64,000 nucleotides of DNA. Origin: Pontibacter actiniarum (lineage in GTDB: Bacteria; Bacteroidota; Bacteroidia; Cytophagales; Hymenobacteraceae). The notes beneath the pieces are model-generated. The model saw only the letters and a program-made list of their open reading frames with translations. It ran no database searches and was not told where the DNA came from. The stretch spans positions 3,038,001 through 3,102,000 of the forward strand of contig NZ_CP021235.1 in NCBI RefSeq assembly GCF_003585765.1, in the 5' to 3' direction. Shown piece after piece: positions 48,551-56,492 of this stretch; positions within the stretch are counted from its first letter, which is position 1, and every line of letters begins with the position of its first letter. A program made the position numbers and the translations under genes.

Positions 48551-49208
48551 GTAACCGTTCCCAGATTAAGTTTACTATATCCTGCGCCAACTCACTCTTC
48601 GGCTTCAGCTCAAAGCTGTGCGTAGCGTTTTCTTCTATAATGGTCACCTGATTGGTGTCATGCGCAAAACCTGCCCCGGGGTCGTTCAGGGAGTTAAGCA
48701 CAATCATGTTCAGGTTCTTCTTGCGGAGCTTTTCGCGGGCGTTGGCGCTCTCGTTGTGCGTTTCCAGGGCAAAGCCCACCGAAAACTGCCACTCCTTCTT
48801 CTGCTTGCCCAGCGCCGATGCAATGTCAACGTTCTTTACCAGCTCAATCGTGAGCTCGTCTCCGTCTTTTTTTATTTTTTTATCGGCCATTGTCTTTGGC
48901 CTGTAGTCGGCTACGGCGGCGGCAAACACCCATACATCCGCGGCCTCGGCGTACTTTAGCACCGCCCTGTACATCTCATCGGCCGTGGTTACAGCCACCA
49001 CCTCAATATTGGCGTGGTGTGTGCGCAGGTTCGTTGGCCCGGAGACTAACTGCACCTTCGCGCCCCGCTGTGCGAAACACTCTGCCAATGCGTAACCCAT
49101 TTTACCCGTAGAGTGGTTCCCGATGAAGCGCACCGGATCGATGGGTTCGTGTGTCGGCCCTGCCGTAAGCAGCACCGTTTTGCCTTTAAACGATTTTTCC
49201 GTCACCTG
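48543..49208 (-). CDS. coaB: Phosphopantothenate-cysteine ligase half of CoaBC (separated by frameshift)
   Basis: The CoaB half of the normally fused CoaBC enzyme of coenzyme A synthesis. Motifs include VLLTAGPTHEPIDPVRFIGN, HSTGKMGYALAE, FAAAVADYRP, KKIKK and NDPGAGFAHDTNQVTI, giving a complete CoaB domain. It has no good start of its own: the frame enters through the T7 run at 49209-49215, directly after the CoaC half. Removing one T joins the two halves as QKFFQVTEKS, in line with a single polypeptide. Either the base is a sequencing error, a real frameshift mutation, or the full enzyme depends on slippage. Confidence 0.88.
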   Translation of the reverse strand, partial: QVTEKSFKGKTVLLTAGPTHEPIDPVRFIGNHSTGKMGYALAECFAQRGAKVQLVSGPTNLRTHHANIEVVAVTTADEMYRAVLKYAEAADVWVFAAAVADYRPKTMADKKIKKDGDELTIELVKNVDIASALGKQKKEWQFSVGFALETHNESANAREKLRKKNLNMIVLNSLNDPGAGFAHDTNQVTIIEENATHSFELKPKSELAQDIVNLIWERLHG

Positions 49209-49746
49209 AAAAAAATTTCTGAAGCACTTGCACAATCTCCTCCGGCTCTGCCAGGCGCCCCTGCCCTACCAGGCCGCTGGCCAACTCGCCGTAGCCCGCC
49301 TCTATAATGTGGTTGCCGTAGCCCTGCAGCTTCCGGAAGTTATTCTGCACCGCCGGGTGCTGGTACATGTCCAGGTCCATGGCCGGGGCAAAGAACACGG
49401 GACAGCGCGCCGACAGGTAAGTGGCGCTAAGTAGGTTATCGCAGAAGCCGTTCGCCATTTTGGCCACGGTGTTGGCGCTTGCCGGGGCCACAACCAGGGC
49501 ATCGGCCCAGAGCCCGAGGTCCACGTGGTTGTTCCAAACGCCGGTCTCGTCTTTCACAAACTGGCTGAGCACGGGCCGTTTAGAGAGCGTGGCCAGTGTA
49601 AGAGGGGTTATAAACTCAGAGGCAGAAGCAGTCAAAATGACCTGAACTTCTGCCTCCGCCTTTACGAGTTGCCGAACCAGCAGCGCCGCTTTGTAGGCTG
49701 CTATACTTCCGCAAACTCCCAATATGATTCTTTTACCTTTCAGCAT
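49186..49746 (-). CDS. coaC: Phosphopantothenoylcysteine decarboxylase half of CoaBC (ends early by frameshift)
   Basis: The CoaC flavoprotein half of CoaBC, 186 residues. Motifs are ILGVCGSIAAYKAALLVRQL, NHVDLGLWADALVVAPASAN, FAPAMDLDMY and a His active site region. After QKFF it reads a short out-of-frame tail (SGDGKIV) and stops. The reading frame of the CoaB half begins one base off, at the T7 run. The ATG at 49746 lies 10 bp after rpoZ. If no slippage occurs, this makes a lone CoaC. Confidence 0.92.
   Translation of the reverse strand: MLKGKRIILGVCGSIAAYKAALLVRQLVKAEAEVQVILTASASEFITPLTLATLSKRPVLSQFVKDETGVWNNHVDLGLWADALVVAPASANTVAKMANGFCDNLLSATYLSARCPVFFAPAMDLDMYQHPAVQNNFRKLQGYGNHIIEAGYGELASGLVGQGRLAEPEEIVQVLQKFFSGDGKIV
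49209..49215 (-). other. T7 frameshift site inside coaBC
   Basis: Minus-strand AAATTTTTTTCAG. Reading CoaC frame, AAA TTT TTT TCA gives a premature end 7 codons later. A loss of one T (or +1 slip) restores the fused enzyme. Confidence 0.85.
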
Positions 49747-49755
49747 CCGCCTGTA

Positions 49756-50085
49756 CTACAGGTTGATGTCCTCCTCGGTTACTTCGTCTGGTTTTCTTAC
49801 GTACACCTTTCCTTCCAGAAACTCCTCAATAGCGAGGTTGGTAGGCTTTGGCAGGCGCTCGTAGTACTTGGAGATTTCGATCTGCTCGCGGTTCTCGAAT
49901 ACCTCCTCCAGGTTATCTACCGTAGTGGCAAACTCAGCCAGTTTAGAGTTTAGCTCTTCCTTCAGCTTTACAGCTACCTGGTTTGCTCTTTTAGAGATCA
50001 CAGCCACAGACATGTACATATTGCCGGTTTGCGCTGCAAAGTCGGCCATGTTGCGGGTAACGATTGATGATGGAACTGATGCCAT
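49756..50085 (-). CDS. rpoZ: RNA polymerase omega subunit (Rpb6-like)
   Basis: A 109-residue protein, the Bacteroidota form of omega: VPSSIVTRNMADFAAQTGN, then VAVISKRANQVAVKLKEEL, the conserved Arg/Ala-rich helix, and a longer acidic C-terminal part ending in EVTEEDINL. It supports assembly of RNA polymerase. Located between bamD and coaBC, with gaps of only about 10 bp, as in many relatives. Confidence 0.93.
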   Translation of the reverse strand: MASVPSSIVTRNMADFAAQTGNMYMSVAVISKRANQVAVKLKEELNSKLAEFATTVDNLEEVFENREQIEISKYYERLPKPTNLAIEEFLEGKVYVRKPDEVTEEDINL

Positions 50086-50097
50086 ATATAGTATGCT

Positions 50098-50922
50098 TTA
50101 TGAATTCTGTTGATTTGATTTTCTAAGGGATGCCAGGGAGCTCTGTACCGCCTCGTACACGCGCTCTGCTTCGCGCTTATACTTGCTGTCCGGGTACATG
50201 TCCACAAAGGCCTGGAAATAATCGACGGCTTGGTCGAAGCGCTCCTCCTGCTTATCCGGCACACTCTCCAAAGCGAAGCGGTACTGCGCATCCAGCCTCA
50301 GGAAAGAAGCCTCCTCCGCGTACGGAGACGAAGCGTGCTCCTGCAGGAAGTTGTTAAGGGCCACGGCCGCCGAGCGCCAGTAACGCAGCTGGTAGTACAG
50401 GCGCGCCTGATTAAAGTCCTTCTTATCCAGCTTCAGGTAGAGCTCCTCGATGGTCTTGTTTACCTGCGGGGCAAACTCGCTGTTCGGGTAGCGCACCAGA
50501 AACTCCTCATACGCCTCAATGGCCGTCACGGTTGGTGTCTGGTCCTCCTCGTAGCTGGGCGACTGCTGGTACAGCGACTGCGCCTGCATAAACATGGCCT
50601 CCTCGGCTAGCGGGCTGCGCGGATAGGTGGTAAAGAAGCTTCGGAAATAGGCATCGCTGAGGATGTAGTTGCCTTGCATGTAGTGCGACTTGGCACGGTA
50701 GAACTGAGCTTTCTCCGCCTCCTCGGTACCCGCCATCAGGTCGGTTACCTGGTCCAGCAGCTGAGAGGCACGGTAGTACTCCTCTTGCTCATAATACTCC
50801 AGTGCAGCCTGATACTTCTTGCTGACATCGTTGCTTTTCAGCAACTTTTGAAAGTTGCTACAGCCGGTGGCGAGCAGCAACAGGCAAAACAGTGCGATAC
50901 TATGGAAAAAGCCTCTATTCAT
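50098..50922 (-). CDS. bamD: Outer-membrane assembly lipoprotein BamD
   Basis: Part of the BAM complex that folds outer-membrane proteins. The 274-residue protein has a lipobox LLATGC (Cys about 21), then tetratricopeptide-like repeats (about 35-260): YQAALEYYEQEEYYRASQLL, AYFRSFFTTYPRSPLAEEAM and AVDYFQAFVDMYPDSKYK. ATG at 50922. It heads the rpoZ-coaBC-porD group. Confidence 0.94.
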   Translation of the reverse strand: MNRGFFHSIALFCLLLLATGCSNFQKLLKSNDVSKKYQAALEYYEQEEYYRASQLLDQVTDLMAGTEEAEKAQFYRAKSHYMQGNYILSDAYFRSFFTTYPRSPLAEEAMFMQAQSLYQQSPSYEEDQTPTVTAIEAYEEFLVRYPNSEFAPQVNKTIEELYLKLDKKDFNQARLYYQLRYWRSAAVALNNFLQEHASSPYAEEASFLRLDAQYRFALESVPDKQEERFDQAVDYFQAFVDMYPDSKYKREAERVYEAVQSSLASLRKSNQQNS

Positions 50923-51000
50923 GAACAGGCAAAATTATAGAATATCCAATTGATTTACAAAACAGATTAAGCAAAGGTGTTAGCTTTCTTTCCGCCTGCC

Positions 51001-52620
51001 CTACTTTTTCCTTCCTCCGGCCGTTTTCTTGGCCGATTTCGCCTTGCCCGCGGGTGCTTTTTTCTTTGGTTCCGGCTTTGGAGCGGCAGCGGCGGGCTTA
51101 GGCAGCACCTGCTCCTTTGTAGGCCGCAGTTCTGCCAGCCAGGCAAAGCCCTCTAGCTGCTTCTGCCCCTCCTCCAGCTCGTGGGGCGGTATAAAGCTGG
51201 CGTCCGGCTGCACCAGAAACGAGATTGTCTTCAGTTTATTTTCCCCGAACTTCAAAACCATGTCACTGCAGATGGCCTTGTTCATGCCGGTCACCGTGGT
51301 ATCTCCCTCTAAGGCAAAGTATAAGCTCTCCCCGTTGCCGTTCACATTTACCCTTTTAATATCCCCGTTCTGGAAGTAGGCGGTCATGTCGCGGCCCTTC
51401 ACCTGGTTGTAGTTCCGCAGGGTGTCTTCGGAGGCGATAAACGCGTTGCTGTACATGTACATGCGGTCGATGGTCTCGTTGCGCAGCTGGATGTGGATGG
51501 TATCGGCCACCAGCTGGCTCTGCTCGTTCCAGAGCACCGGCTTCACGTTCATGTGCATGATGGAGTCGGTTCGGTTATAGCTCAGGGAGTCGGCCTTGCC
51601 CTGCAGGTCAGACTTAAATATCTTCACGTTCGGGTAGGCAAAGATCATACTTGCCGTGCGGGCCCCTTTCGCCTCCTGCGAGTACAGTGTGTCGGCGGAA
51701 AGGTAGAGCGTGTCGTTTTCCATGATCGTCTCCATCACAGGGCGGCCGTATACTTTGGCCTCTCCCCTGTCGCGCCAGTAGCGGCCAATCTGCCCCCGTA
51801 TCGTTACGTCATCCTTGAGCGAGCGCAGCGACACGTTCTTTTCGGCGTAGCCGTAGCCCGTGTTCTGGTCATAAAACAGCTTATCGCCCCCTAAGCGGTA
51901 CTCTTTGGTCAGGATATAGGCGTTGCGCCCGAAGTTCGACACCTTGGTGATGGTGTTGTAGGTTCCCTCTTCGGCGTACAGGTCGCCCTGCTGCCCGGCA
52001 ATAAAGGTAGGCCCCTGGAAGTACACCACCTTGGTGAGCGTGTTGTACTTCATGTTCTGCGCCTTAATGTCGTAATCCGCGGTCTTCACCTTTACGTCCT
52101 GCTGAAAGTCCAGCATCTTGGTTTTGGTGTTGTAGGTACCCATGCGGCTCTCCAGGCGGTTCTCCGGGTCTACAATCACACCGCCCTCCGTATAGGTTGC
52201 CGTGCGCGTGTTCAGGTTATAATCCAGGCTAGGGGTGGTCAAGGTCATGCGCGGGTCCTTCATTACCACGTTGCCGATGATCCTGGCCGTGCGGGTGTCG
52301 CCGTTGTAGGTGGCGCGGTTGCCGGTGATGTTCACGGTGTCGGCCTGGTTGATGCGCACATTGCCGAAGGCCTCCAGCACGTTTTTCTCTTTGTACTGAT
52401 ACACGGAGTCGGCGTACAGGATGCCGTCCTTCTGCTTAAAGACAACATTGCCGATCAGCTTATCGATGCGCTGGCCGTTAAAGTTACCGCCAATCAGGCT
52501 ATCGGCCTGCTGCAGCTCTACCGGCACCTTCTCTCCCTGCTGCTGATTCTGGCGCTGCCCAAAAACGGTGGCGGCCATCAGGGTAAAGACGAGAGAAAAG
52601 AGTATTTTTGCGTTCTTCAT
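51001..52620 (-). CDS. OstA/LptA-like LPS-transport family protein
   Basis: A 539-residue periplasmic protein with a signal peptide (MKNAKILFSLVFTLMAATVFG). The rest consists of repeated short beta-jellyroll strands of the LptA/OstA type (GNVVFKQKDGILYADSVYQY, ATYNGDTRTARIIGNVVMKD), suggesting a long hydrophobic groove for LPS. The C-terminus is a Lys/Ala/Pro-rich, likely disordered tail (about 60 residues). Gene is next to bamD, in agreement with an envelope-assembly role. Whether it works as LptA or as a fused transport bridge is not known. Confidence 0.88.
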   Translation of the reverse strand: MKNAKILFSLVFTLMAATVFGQRQNQQQGEKVPVELQQADSLIGGNFNGQRIDKLIGNVVFKQKDGILYADSVYQYKEKNVLEAFGNVRINQADTVNITGNRATYNGDTRTARIIGNVVMKDPRMTLTTPSLDYNLNTRTATYTEGGVIVDPENRLESRMGTYNTKTKMLDFQQDVKVKTADYDIKAQNMKYNTLTKVVYFQGPTFIAGQQGDLYAEEGTYNTITKVSNFGRNAYILTKEYRLGGDKLFYDQNTGYGYAEKNVSLRSLKDDVTIRGQIGRYWRDRGEAKVYGRPVMETIMENDTLYLSADTLYSQEAKGARTASMIFAYPNVKIFKSDLQGKADSLSYNRTDSIMHMNVKPVLWNEQSQLVADTIHIQLRNETIDRMYMYSNAFIASEDTLRNYNQVKGRDMTAYFQNGDIKRVNVNGNGESLYFALEGDTTVTGMNKAICSDMVLKFGENKLKTISFLVQPDASFIPPHELEEGQKQLEGFAWLAELRPTKEQVLPKPAAAAPKPEPKKKAPAGKAKSAKKTAGGRKK

Positions 52621-52710
52621 TTAAATCTTTGAAAAAGGACTAAAGACATTTTAACAAGGGATGCGTTTCTTTTGCCCTTTGCCTAACAGTCTTCCGTCTA
52701 TTTTATACTT

Positions 52711-52718
52711 CAAAATTA
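52711..52718 (-). promoter_or_regulatory. Candidate -7 element for the OstA-like gene
   Basis: TAATTTTG on the minus strand, exact TAnnTTTG, about 90 bp upstream of the OstA-like start; no clear -33 element. Confidence 0.4.
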
Positions 52719-52743
52719 GGAAAAATTCACCAGCCGCTGCTTT

Positions 52744-54075
52744 ATGCTACAGAAAGTTTCAGGTTTCATACAATCCCACGGCCTCTGCCAGCCAGGGAGC
52801 AAAATATTAGCGGCCGTAAGCGGCGGCATCGACTCCACCGTGCTCTGCGAAGTGCTGCACCAGCTCAAGTACGACTTTGCCGTGGCACACTGCAACTTCG
52901 GGCTGCGCGCCGAGGAGGCCGAGGCCGACCAGTTATTTGTCAAAAAGCTGGCCAAAAAGTACGATGTGCCCTTCTTTACCGAAAACTTTAACACCCGCGC
53001 CTTTGCCGAGCAGGAGAAGCTCTCGACGCAGATGGCGGCCCGCACCCTGCGCTACGAATGGTTTGAGCAGGTGCGCCAGCAGGAGGGCTACGACCTTATC
53101 GCCACGGCCCACCATAGCAACGACCTGACCGAAACCATATTGCTGCACCTGACCAAAGGCACCGGCATTGCCGGCCTGCACGGCATCCCGGCCAGAAACG
53201 GGAGCATCATCCGCCCGCTGCTTTCTATCACCAAAGACGACATTTACGAGTATGTGACGGAGCGAAAGCTGATCTGGCGCGAGGACAGCTCCAACGAAAC
53301 CACCAAGTACCAGCGCAACAAAATCCGGCACGAGGTGATTCCGGTGCTCAAGGAGATAAACCCCAGCCTGGAGGAAACGATGCAGCACTCGGCCGAGCGC
53401 GTCAGCCATGCCGAAAGTATTGTGGCTGCGTACATTGCGGCCCTGCGCCAGCAGAGTGTAAGGGAGGCAGAGGAGGCGGTGTATGTGGCGCTGGAGCCCC
53501 TGCAAAACGCCAACGGCCTGCCCGTGGTGCTGCACGAGCTGCTGCGCCCCTACAATTTCAGCTACAGCGTGGTGCTGGAGCTGGTGGAGGCACTGGAGGG
53601 CATACCGGGCAAGCAGTTCGAATCGCCTACCCACACGCTGGTGAAAGACCGCGACCAGCTGGTGATTACCCAGCGCAACCTGAGCAGCTTCGGAAGCATA
53701 CTTATCAACGAGGGCGATACGGAGGCGGAAGCCGGAGGCTACTCGTTTAGCATCAAGTATATAGCCGCCGACAAGTACAAACTCAACACAAAGCCGCACG
53801 TGGCCGCCCTGGATGCTGCCCAACTGAAGTTCCCGCTCAAGCTCCGCAGCTGGCAGGAAGGCGACTGGTTTGTGCCGCTGGGCATGAACGGCAAAAAGAA
53901 AATCAGTGATTTTTTAATCGATAAGAAAGTACCTGCCAACCTAAAGAGCCAGACCCTGGTATTAGTATCAGACCAGTCTATTGCCTGGATCGTGGGCCAG
54001 CGCCTGGACAACCGCTTTAAAGTAAGCGACAAAACAGAGCAGGTGGTGGAGATCACTTTGGGACGCAAGATGTAA
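52744..54075 (+). CDS. tilS: tRNA(Ile)-lysidine synthase
   Basis: Modifies the CAU anticodon of tRNA-Ile so that it reads AUA. The 443-residue protein has a PP-loop ATPase domain (about 20-210) with AVSGGIDSTVL, HCNFGLR and TAHHSNDLTETILLHLTKGTG, then a middle domain and a C-terminal TilS domain (about 355-443) with LRSWQEGDWFVPLGMNGKKK. ATG at 52744. The AAGTATAA octamer often creates ATA codons in this genome, which need this enzyme, but that is an aside. Confidence 0.95.
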   Translation: MLQKVSGFIQSHGLCQPGSKILAAVSGGIDSTVLCEVLHQLKYDFAVAHCNFGLRAEEAEADQLFVKKLAKKYDVPFFTENFNTRAFAEQEKLSTQMAARTLRYEWFEQVRQQEGYDLIATAHHSNDLTETILLHLTKGTGIAGLHGIPARNGSIIRPLLSITKDDIYEYVTERKLIWREDSSNETTKYQRNKIRHEVIPVLKEINPSLEETMQHSAERVSHAESIVAAYIAALRQQSVREAEEAVYVALEPLQNANGLPVVLHELLRPYNFSYSVVLELVEALEGIPGKQFESPTHTLVKDRDQLVITQRNLSSFGSILINEGDTEAEAGGYSFSIKYIAADKYKLNTKPHVAALDAAQLKFPLKLRSWQEGDWFVPLGMNGKKKISDFLIDKKVPANLKSQTLVLVSDQSIAWIVGQRLDNRFKVSDKTEQVVEITLGRKM

Positions 54076-54257
54076 GACACAAGACAAAGGACTTTCTGAT
54101 AATGGAAGAAATGAGCTACTCCAGAAAAATAAGACTTTATTCGTCTTCAATCTTATGTCCTGTGTCTTTTATCTTAAAGTCACACTTTTAATAATAGATT
54201 TTTCTAATTTTACAGGAGTTAACCGAATCTCAAACTATAACAAAACTATATCCGACA

Positions 54258-55196
54258 ATGAAAGTAACCGTAGTTGGAGCAGGTAACGTTGGGGCTACAT
54301 GCGCCGATGTGCTGGCTTATCGCGAAATTGCGAACGAAGTAGTACTAGTGGATATTAAAGAGGGTTTTGCTGAAGGTAAGGCACTCGACATCTGGCAGAA
54401 AGCGCCAATCAACCTTTACGATACGCGCACTGTAGGTGTAACAAACGATTACAGCAAAACGGCTGGCTCTGATGTAGTAGTAATTACCTCCGGCCTGCCA
54501 CGCAAGCCAGGTATGACCCGCGACGACCTGATCTCTACCAACGCTGGTATCGTGCAGTCGGTAACAGAGAACATTGTAAAGCACTCTCCTGACGCGATCA
54601 TCATCGTGGTTTCTAACCCACTGGACGTGATGACTTACGCAGCGCACATCACTTCTAAGCTGCCACGCACGAAGGTAATGGGTATGGCCGGCATCCTGGA
54701 TACGGCACGTTACCGTGCGTTCCTGGCTGAGGCACTGAACGTATCTCCTAAAGACATCCAGGCGGTGTTGATGGGTGGCCACGGCGATACCATGGTTCCG
54801 CTTCCGCGCTACACTACCGTGGGCGGTATCCCGGTTACAGAGCTGATCGAAGAAGATAAACTGAACGCTATCGTTGACCGCACCAAGAACGGTGGCGGCG
54901 AGTTGGTGAAACTGATGGGTACTTCTGCCTGGTATGCACCGGGTTCAGCAGCTGCCCAGATGGTGGAGGCGATCGTGCGCGACCAGCGCCGTGTGTTCCC
55001 GGTTTGCGTGAAGCTGGAAGGCGAGTACGGCATTGACGGTGTATACTTGGGTGTACCGGTTATACTTGGCAAAAACGGTATCGAGAAGATCATCGAACTG
55101 CAGCTGAACGAGGACGAGAAGCAACTGCTGGAAACTTCTCGCGGCCACGTGAAAGAGGTGATGGACGCGCTGGACAACATGTCTTCCAAAGCGTAA
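54258..55196 (+). CDS. mdh: Malate dehydrogenase
   Basis: NAD-dependent malate/oxaloacetate interconversion of the TCA cycle. 312 residues, LDH-like type as in most Bacteroidota. Rossmann motif VVGAGNVGATCAD, substrate-specific Arg in GLPRKPGMTRDDL, then VSNPLDVMTY and the catalytic His in GGHGDTMVPLPRY. ATG at 54258. Single gene with a terminator shared with the convergent HD-PycTM gene. Confidence 0.97.
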   Translation: MKVTVVGAGNVGATCADVLAYREIANEVVLVDIKEGFAEGKALDIWQKAPINLYDTRTVGVTNDYSKTAGSDVVVITSGLPRKPGMTRDDLISTNAGIVQSVTENIVKHSPDAIIIVVSNPLDVMTYAAHITSKLPRTKVMGMAGILDTARYRAFLAEALNVSPKDIQAVLMGGHGDTMVPLPRYTTVGGIPVTELIEEDKLNAIVDRTKNGGGELVKLMGTSAWYAPGSAAAQMVEAIVRDQRRVFPVCVKLEGEYGIDGVYLGVPVILGKNGIEKIIELQLNEDEKQLLETSRGHVKEVMDALDNMSSKA

Positions 55197-55220
55197 GCAA
55201 CTCTTACTTATTGATACTGA

Positions 55221-55254
55221 AAGCGCCGCTCCTGTTCAGGAGCGGCGCTTTTGC
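55221..55254. terminator. Terminator between mdh and the HD-PycTM gene
   Basis: AAGCGCCGCTCCTG with its complement, followed by TTTTGCTTT on the plus strand. It probably also stops the minus-strand operon. Confidence 0.88.
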
Positions 55255-55280
55255 TTTATACTTTTGCACGGGATCGTACC

Positions 55281-56474
55281 TCAGCCCCCTATCACCAGGT
55301 GGGCCACAATAAAAGAAGCCACCGACACTATAAAGCCGAACATGAACACGATATACGCCACCCGCAGCTTCCTGTACTTGCGCTCCAGCACCACGCCCAA
55401 ATTGTAGTGGTCCCGGATCAGGCTGCCGTACAAGTAGTCCGGGTCATCCATCACCTGCTTTATCGCCCACTCATACTCGTCCACAGGCATGTTGTGGTAA
55501 CTCCCGAAGAACAATAAGTTAGCGCGTTTCTGTTTTATATCCTCCTGGCTAAAGCGGCCCTGGGTTAGTTTAGGCAGCGTGACAAGAATGGTAAACACCA
55601 CTGTTACCAGGGAAGTGAGCGTAAGAATAATAGTAGGTATGATTAACCGCGGCTCCTCCTCCAACTTTCGGAATACCACTGACACCAGCAACGACACAAT
55701 AATGGAGCTGATCGTAAGCAGTATCTGCGCCTTGCTATCGGCCATGTCGCTTAGGCGTATCTGGTTGTTAGACATAATCCGGAACATGGTCTCGATGCCA
55801 CGCTCCGGCTTCTTGTCTTTCTTCTTCTTGTCCTTCTTCTGCGTATCCTCTTCTTTTACCTCTGCCCCGGCAACAAAGGTATGCTCCTGTTGCTGCAGGC
55901 TTTCCAGGTTTTGTTTCTTGCCCTCCTGCAGCGCCTGTTTGCAAAAGTCGGTGTGGTAGCCGTGGCGCTCCAGAAACTGAATAGAGGCCCGTGTCCATAC
56001 TTCTTCCTGAATCTGGCGCTCCGTACGCAGCTCAGCCTCCTGCCTTACCTGCTCGTTTTTGAGCAGAAAATCCTTGGTGCCTAGATGAAACAGGTCTGCA
56101 TCGCAAAGGATCTGTGCCGGCAAAGATTTGGGTTCCTGAGGTACGTGGGTGGCCAGTATGCACTCTTCTACCCGTGCCCGCAGCTCCGGCAGCGCTCCTT
56201 TAGAAGCAAGGAAAGCATCCGCCAGCTCAGCACTTTTCTGCACATGCTCCTCCTCGGATGTAAACAAGTATCCAACATCATGGAGCCATGCCCCCAGCTT
56301 CACAGCCAGGTAGTCCAACTCGTTTAAAGTATAATAACCGGAAATCCGCTCTACTGCCGCTACGACATCTTCCGTATGTTTTATGGAGTGATAAGGCAGG
56401 GATATATCCTTATGCTCCTGAAAGAGGCCCCTTACGTGCGCCGCGGTTTCTAAAATCAGTTTTATTCCATCCAT
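55281..56474 (-). CDS. HD phosphohydrolase fused to Pycsar-effector-type membrane domain (PycTM/DUF5706)
   Basis: 397 residues. The N-terminal HD domain (about 1-150) has YHSIKHTEDVV (His29/33), LHDVGYL (His65-Asp66), ILATHVP (His110) and ILCDADLFHLG (Asp125/127), the metal-ligand set of HD nucleotide phosphohydrolases. A lysine-rich linker (DTQKKDKKKKDKKPER, about 210-224) follows. The C-terminal part has NQIRLSDMADSKAQILL and hydrophobic helices (about 248-267, 278-300, 370-395), the Pycsar effector transmembrane (PycTM) pattern. Known Pycsar effectors respond to cCMP/cUMP and disrupt the membrane during phage defence. This one is last in an operon with a cyclase-like GAF protein and a BamA-like protein; its ligand is unknown. 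Confidence 0.87.
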   Translation of the reverse strand: MDGIKLILETAAHVRGLFQEHKDISLPYHSIKHTEDVVAAVERISGYYTLNELDYLAVKLGAWLHDVGYLFTSEEEHVQKSAELADAFLASKGALPELRARVEECILATHVPQEPKSLPAQILCDADLFHLGTKDFLLKNEQVRQEAELRTERQIQEEVWTRASIQFLERHGYHTDFCKQALQEGKKQNLESLQQQEHTFVAGAEVKEEDTQKKDKKKKDKKPERGIETMFRIMSNNQIRLSDMADSKAQILLTISSIIVSLLVSVVFRKLEEEPRLIIPTIILTLTSLVTVVFTILVTLPKLTQGRFSQEDIKQKRANLLFFGSYHNMPVDEYEWAIKQVMDDPDYLYGSLIRDHYNLGVVLERKYRKLRVAYIVFMFGFIVSVASFIVAHLVIGG

Positions 56475-56492
56475 TACGATGTGTGTCAGTAT

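Noticed and set aside
54076-54257. Partly inverted AAGACACA / TGTGTCTT between tilS and mdh
   Set aside because: Arms are about 80 nt apart, short and imperfect; not enough for a terminator or operator call.
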